Source of the DNA: Larix sibirica
Taxonomy: Eukaryota; Streptophyta; Pinopsida; Pinales; Pinaceae
Assembly (NCBI GenBank): GCA_004151065.3
Contig: NWUY0300045545.1
Span: 1-20,745, forward strand
DNA: 20,745 bases
Direction: 5' to 3'
This document shows, one piece after another, positions 20,266 through 20,745 of the stretch. The notes below the pieces were generated by a model. That model saw nothing but the letters and a program-made list of their open reading frames with translations. It was not told where the DNA came from and made no database searches. The position numbers were made by a program, and so were the translations under genes. Within the stretch, counting starts at the first letter, position 1. The number at the start of each line of letters is the position of its first letter.

Positions 20266-20745
20266 GCTTCCAAATGGCTTTAATCGTATACAACAATATA
20301 TTTTGCCAAAATTTGATTTTTTTATCTTATTCAATCTCACATCAAGAATGGCCCACAACCACTAGTATACATAGATATAGAATGTCATTTTTGAAAGCCT
20401 TATTGTAGTTTCATCTCCTATATCTCCGCCATGCATCTATACATTGCGGTCCAAGCTTCAAAACAATTTATTTGGAATGAGGATTTAAACTCACTTCAAG
20501 TTTGACTTATTATCCAATTGGCAAAGTAGAATTTTATCACCATACACATTTAATTTTCCTAATCATTAATGCGGGTGTAATATATATTAATGAATTTCAT
20601 GAATCTATAGCCTTAGAGAGGCTGGATTTCACTGATAACGACAATTTCAACCAAGACCATTTCCTCATATTGCATAATAGGTGACCATCAACTAATAATT
20701 GGTAAAATATGGTCTTTTTTTTTGTAAGCTAGTACCCACAGAGTT
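20266..20745. other. Non-genic sequence, nothing recognised
   Basis: AT-rich sequence to the window end. The open frame of about 60 codons near 20502 begins with a non-ATG codon and shows no motif. No repeat or RNA gene was seen. Confidence 0.5.

Overview
The window looks like non-genic nuclear DNA of a large, repeat-rich plant genome. It is strongly AT-rich by eye, has no intact open reading frame of convincing gene character on either strand, and carries a decayed plant-type L1 retrotransposon, a short Mutator-like transposon, microsatellites and minisatellites. The L1 proteins are of the seed-plant type (DUF4283-type ORF1; ORF2 with a C-terminal RNase H). A gymnosperm would fit, but the sequence does not prove it.

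Layout. 1-3330 is AT-rich and has nothing recognisable. About 4421-11870 is one plus-strand LINE. It has an ORF1 relic with a DUF4283-like domain and a broken CCHC knuckle. It is followed by an ORF2 relic: AP endonuclease from the ATG at 6537, reverse transcriptase, the post-RT region, a zf-RVT-like region, and RNase H ending near 11620. Every domain carries stops, frameshifts or lost catalytic residues. 11871-14599 holds a GT/AC palindromic microsatellite, a (CT)n tract and a 95-bp minisatellite in otherwise featureless DNA. 14600-16997 is a 1.2-kb sequence present twice. 16998-19474 is AT-rich with a 136-bp inverted-repeat element and two short tandem duplications. 19475-20265 holds a 267-bp Mutator-like MITE with 31-bp terminal inverted repeats and a perfect 9-bp target-site duplication.

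Four single N characters (3923, 8186, 15798, 19796) each sit at the junction of two near-identical direct copies (592, about 980, 1198 and 321 bp). In every case the left copy ends at the N and the right copy begins at it or shortly after it. This is the pattern of contig ends that overlap but were not merged. The four duplications are therefore most likely assembly artefacts, and the true locus is probably about 17.6 kb. The second junction falls inside LINE ORF2 and duplicates the end of the endonuclease plus the start of the reverse transcriptase. Dropping one copy restores the normal domain order.

No functional host gene, RNA gene, CRISPR array or new multi-gene system could be supported. 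The most useful observations are the N-junction duplications, the reconstructed LINE and the MITE.
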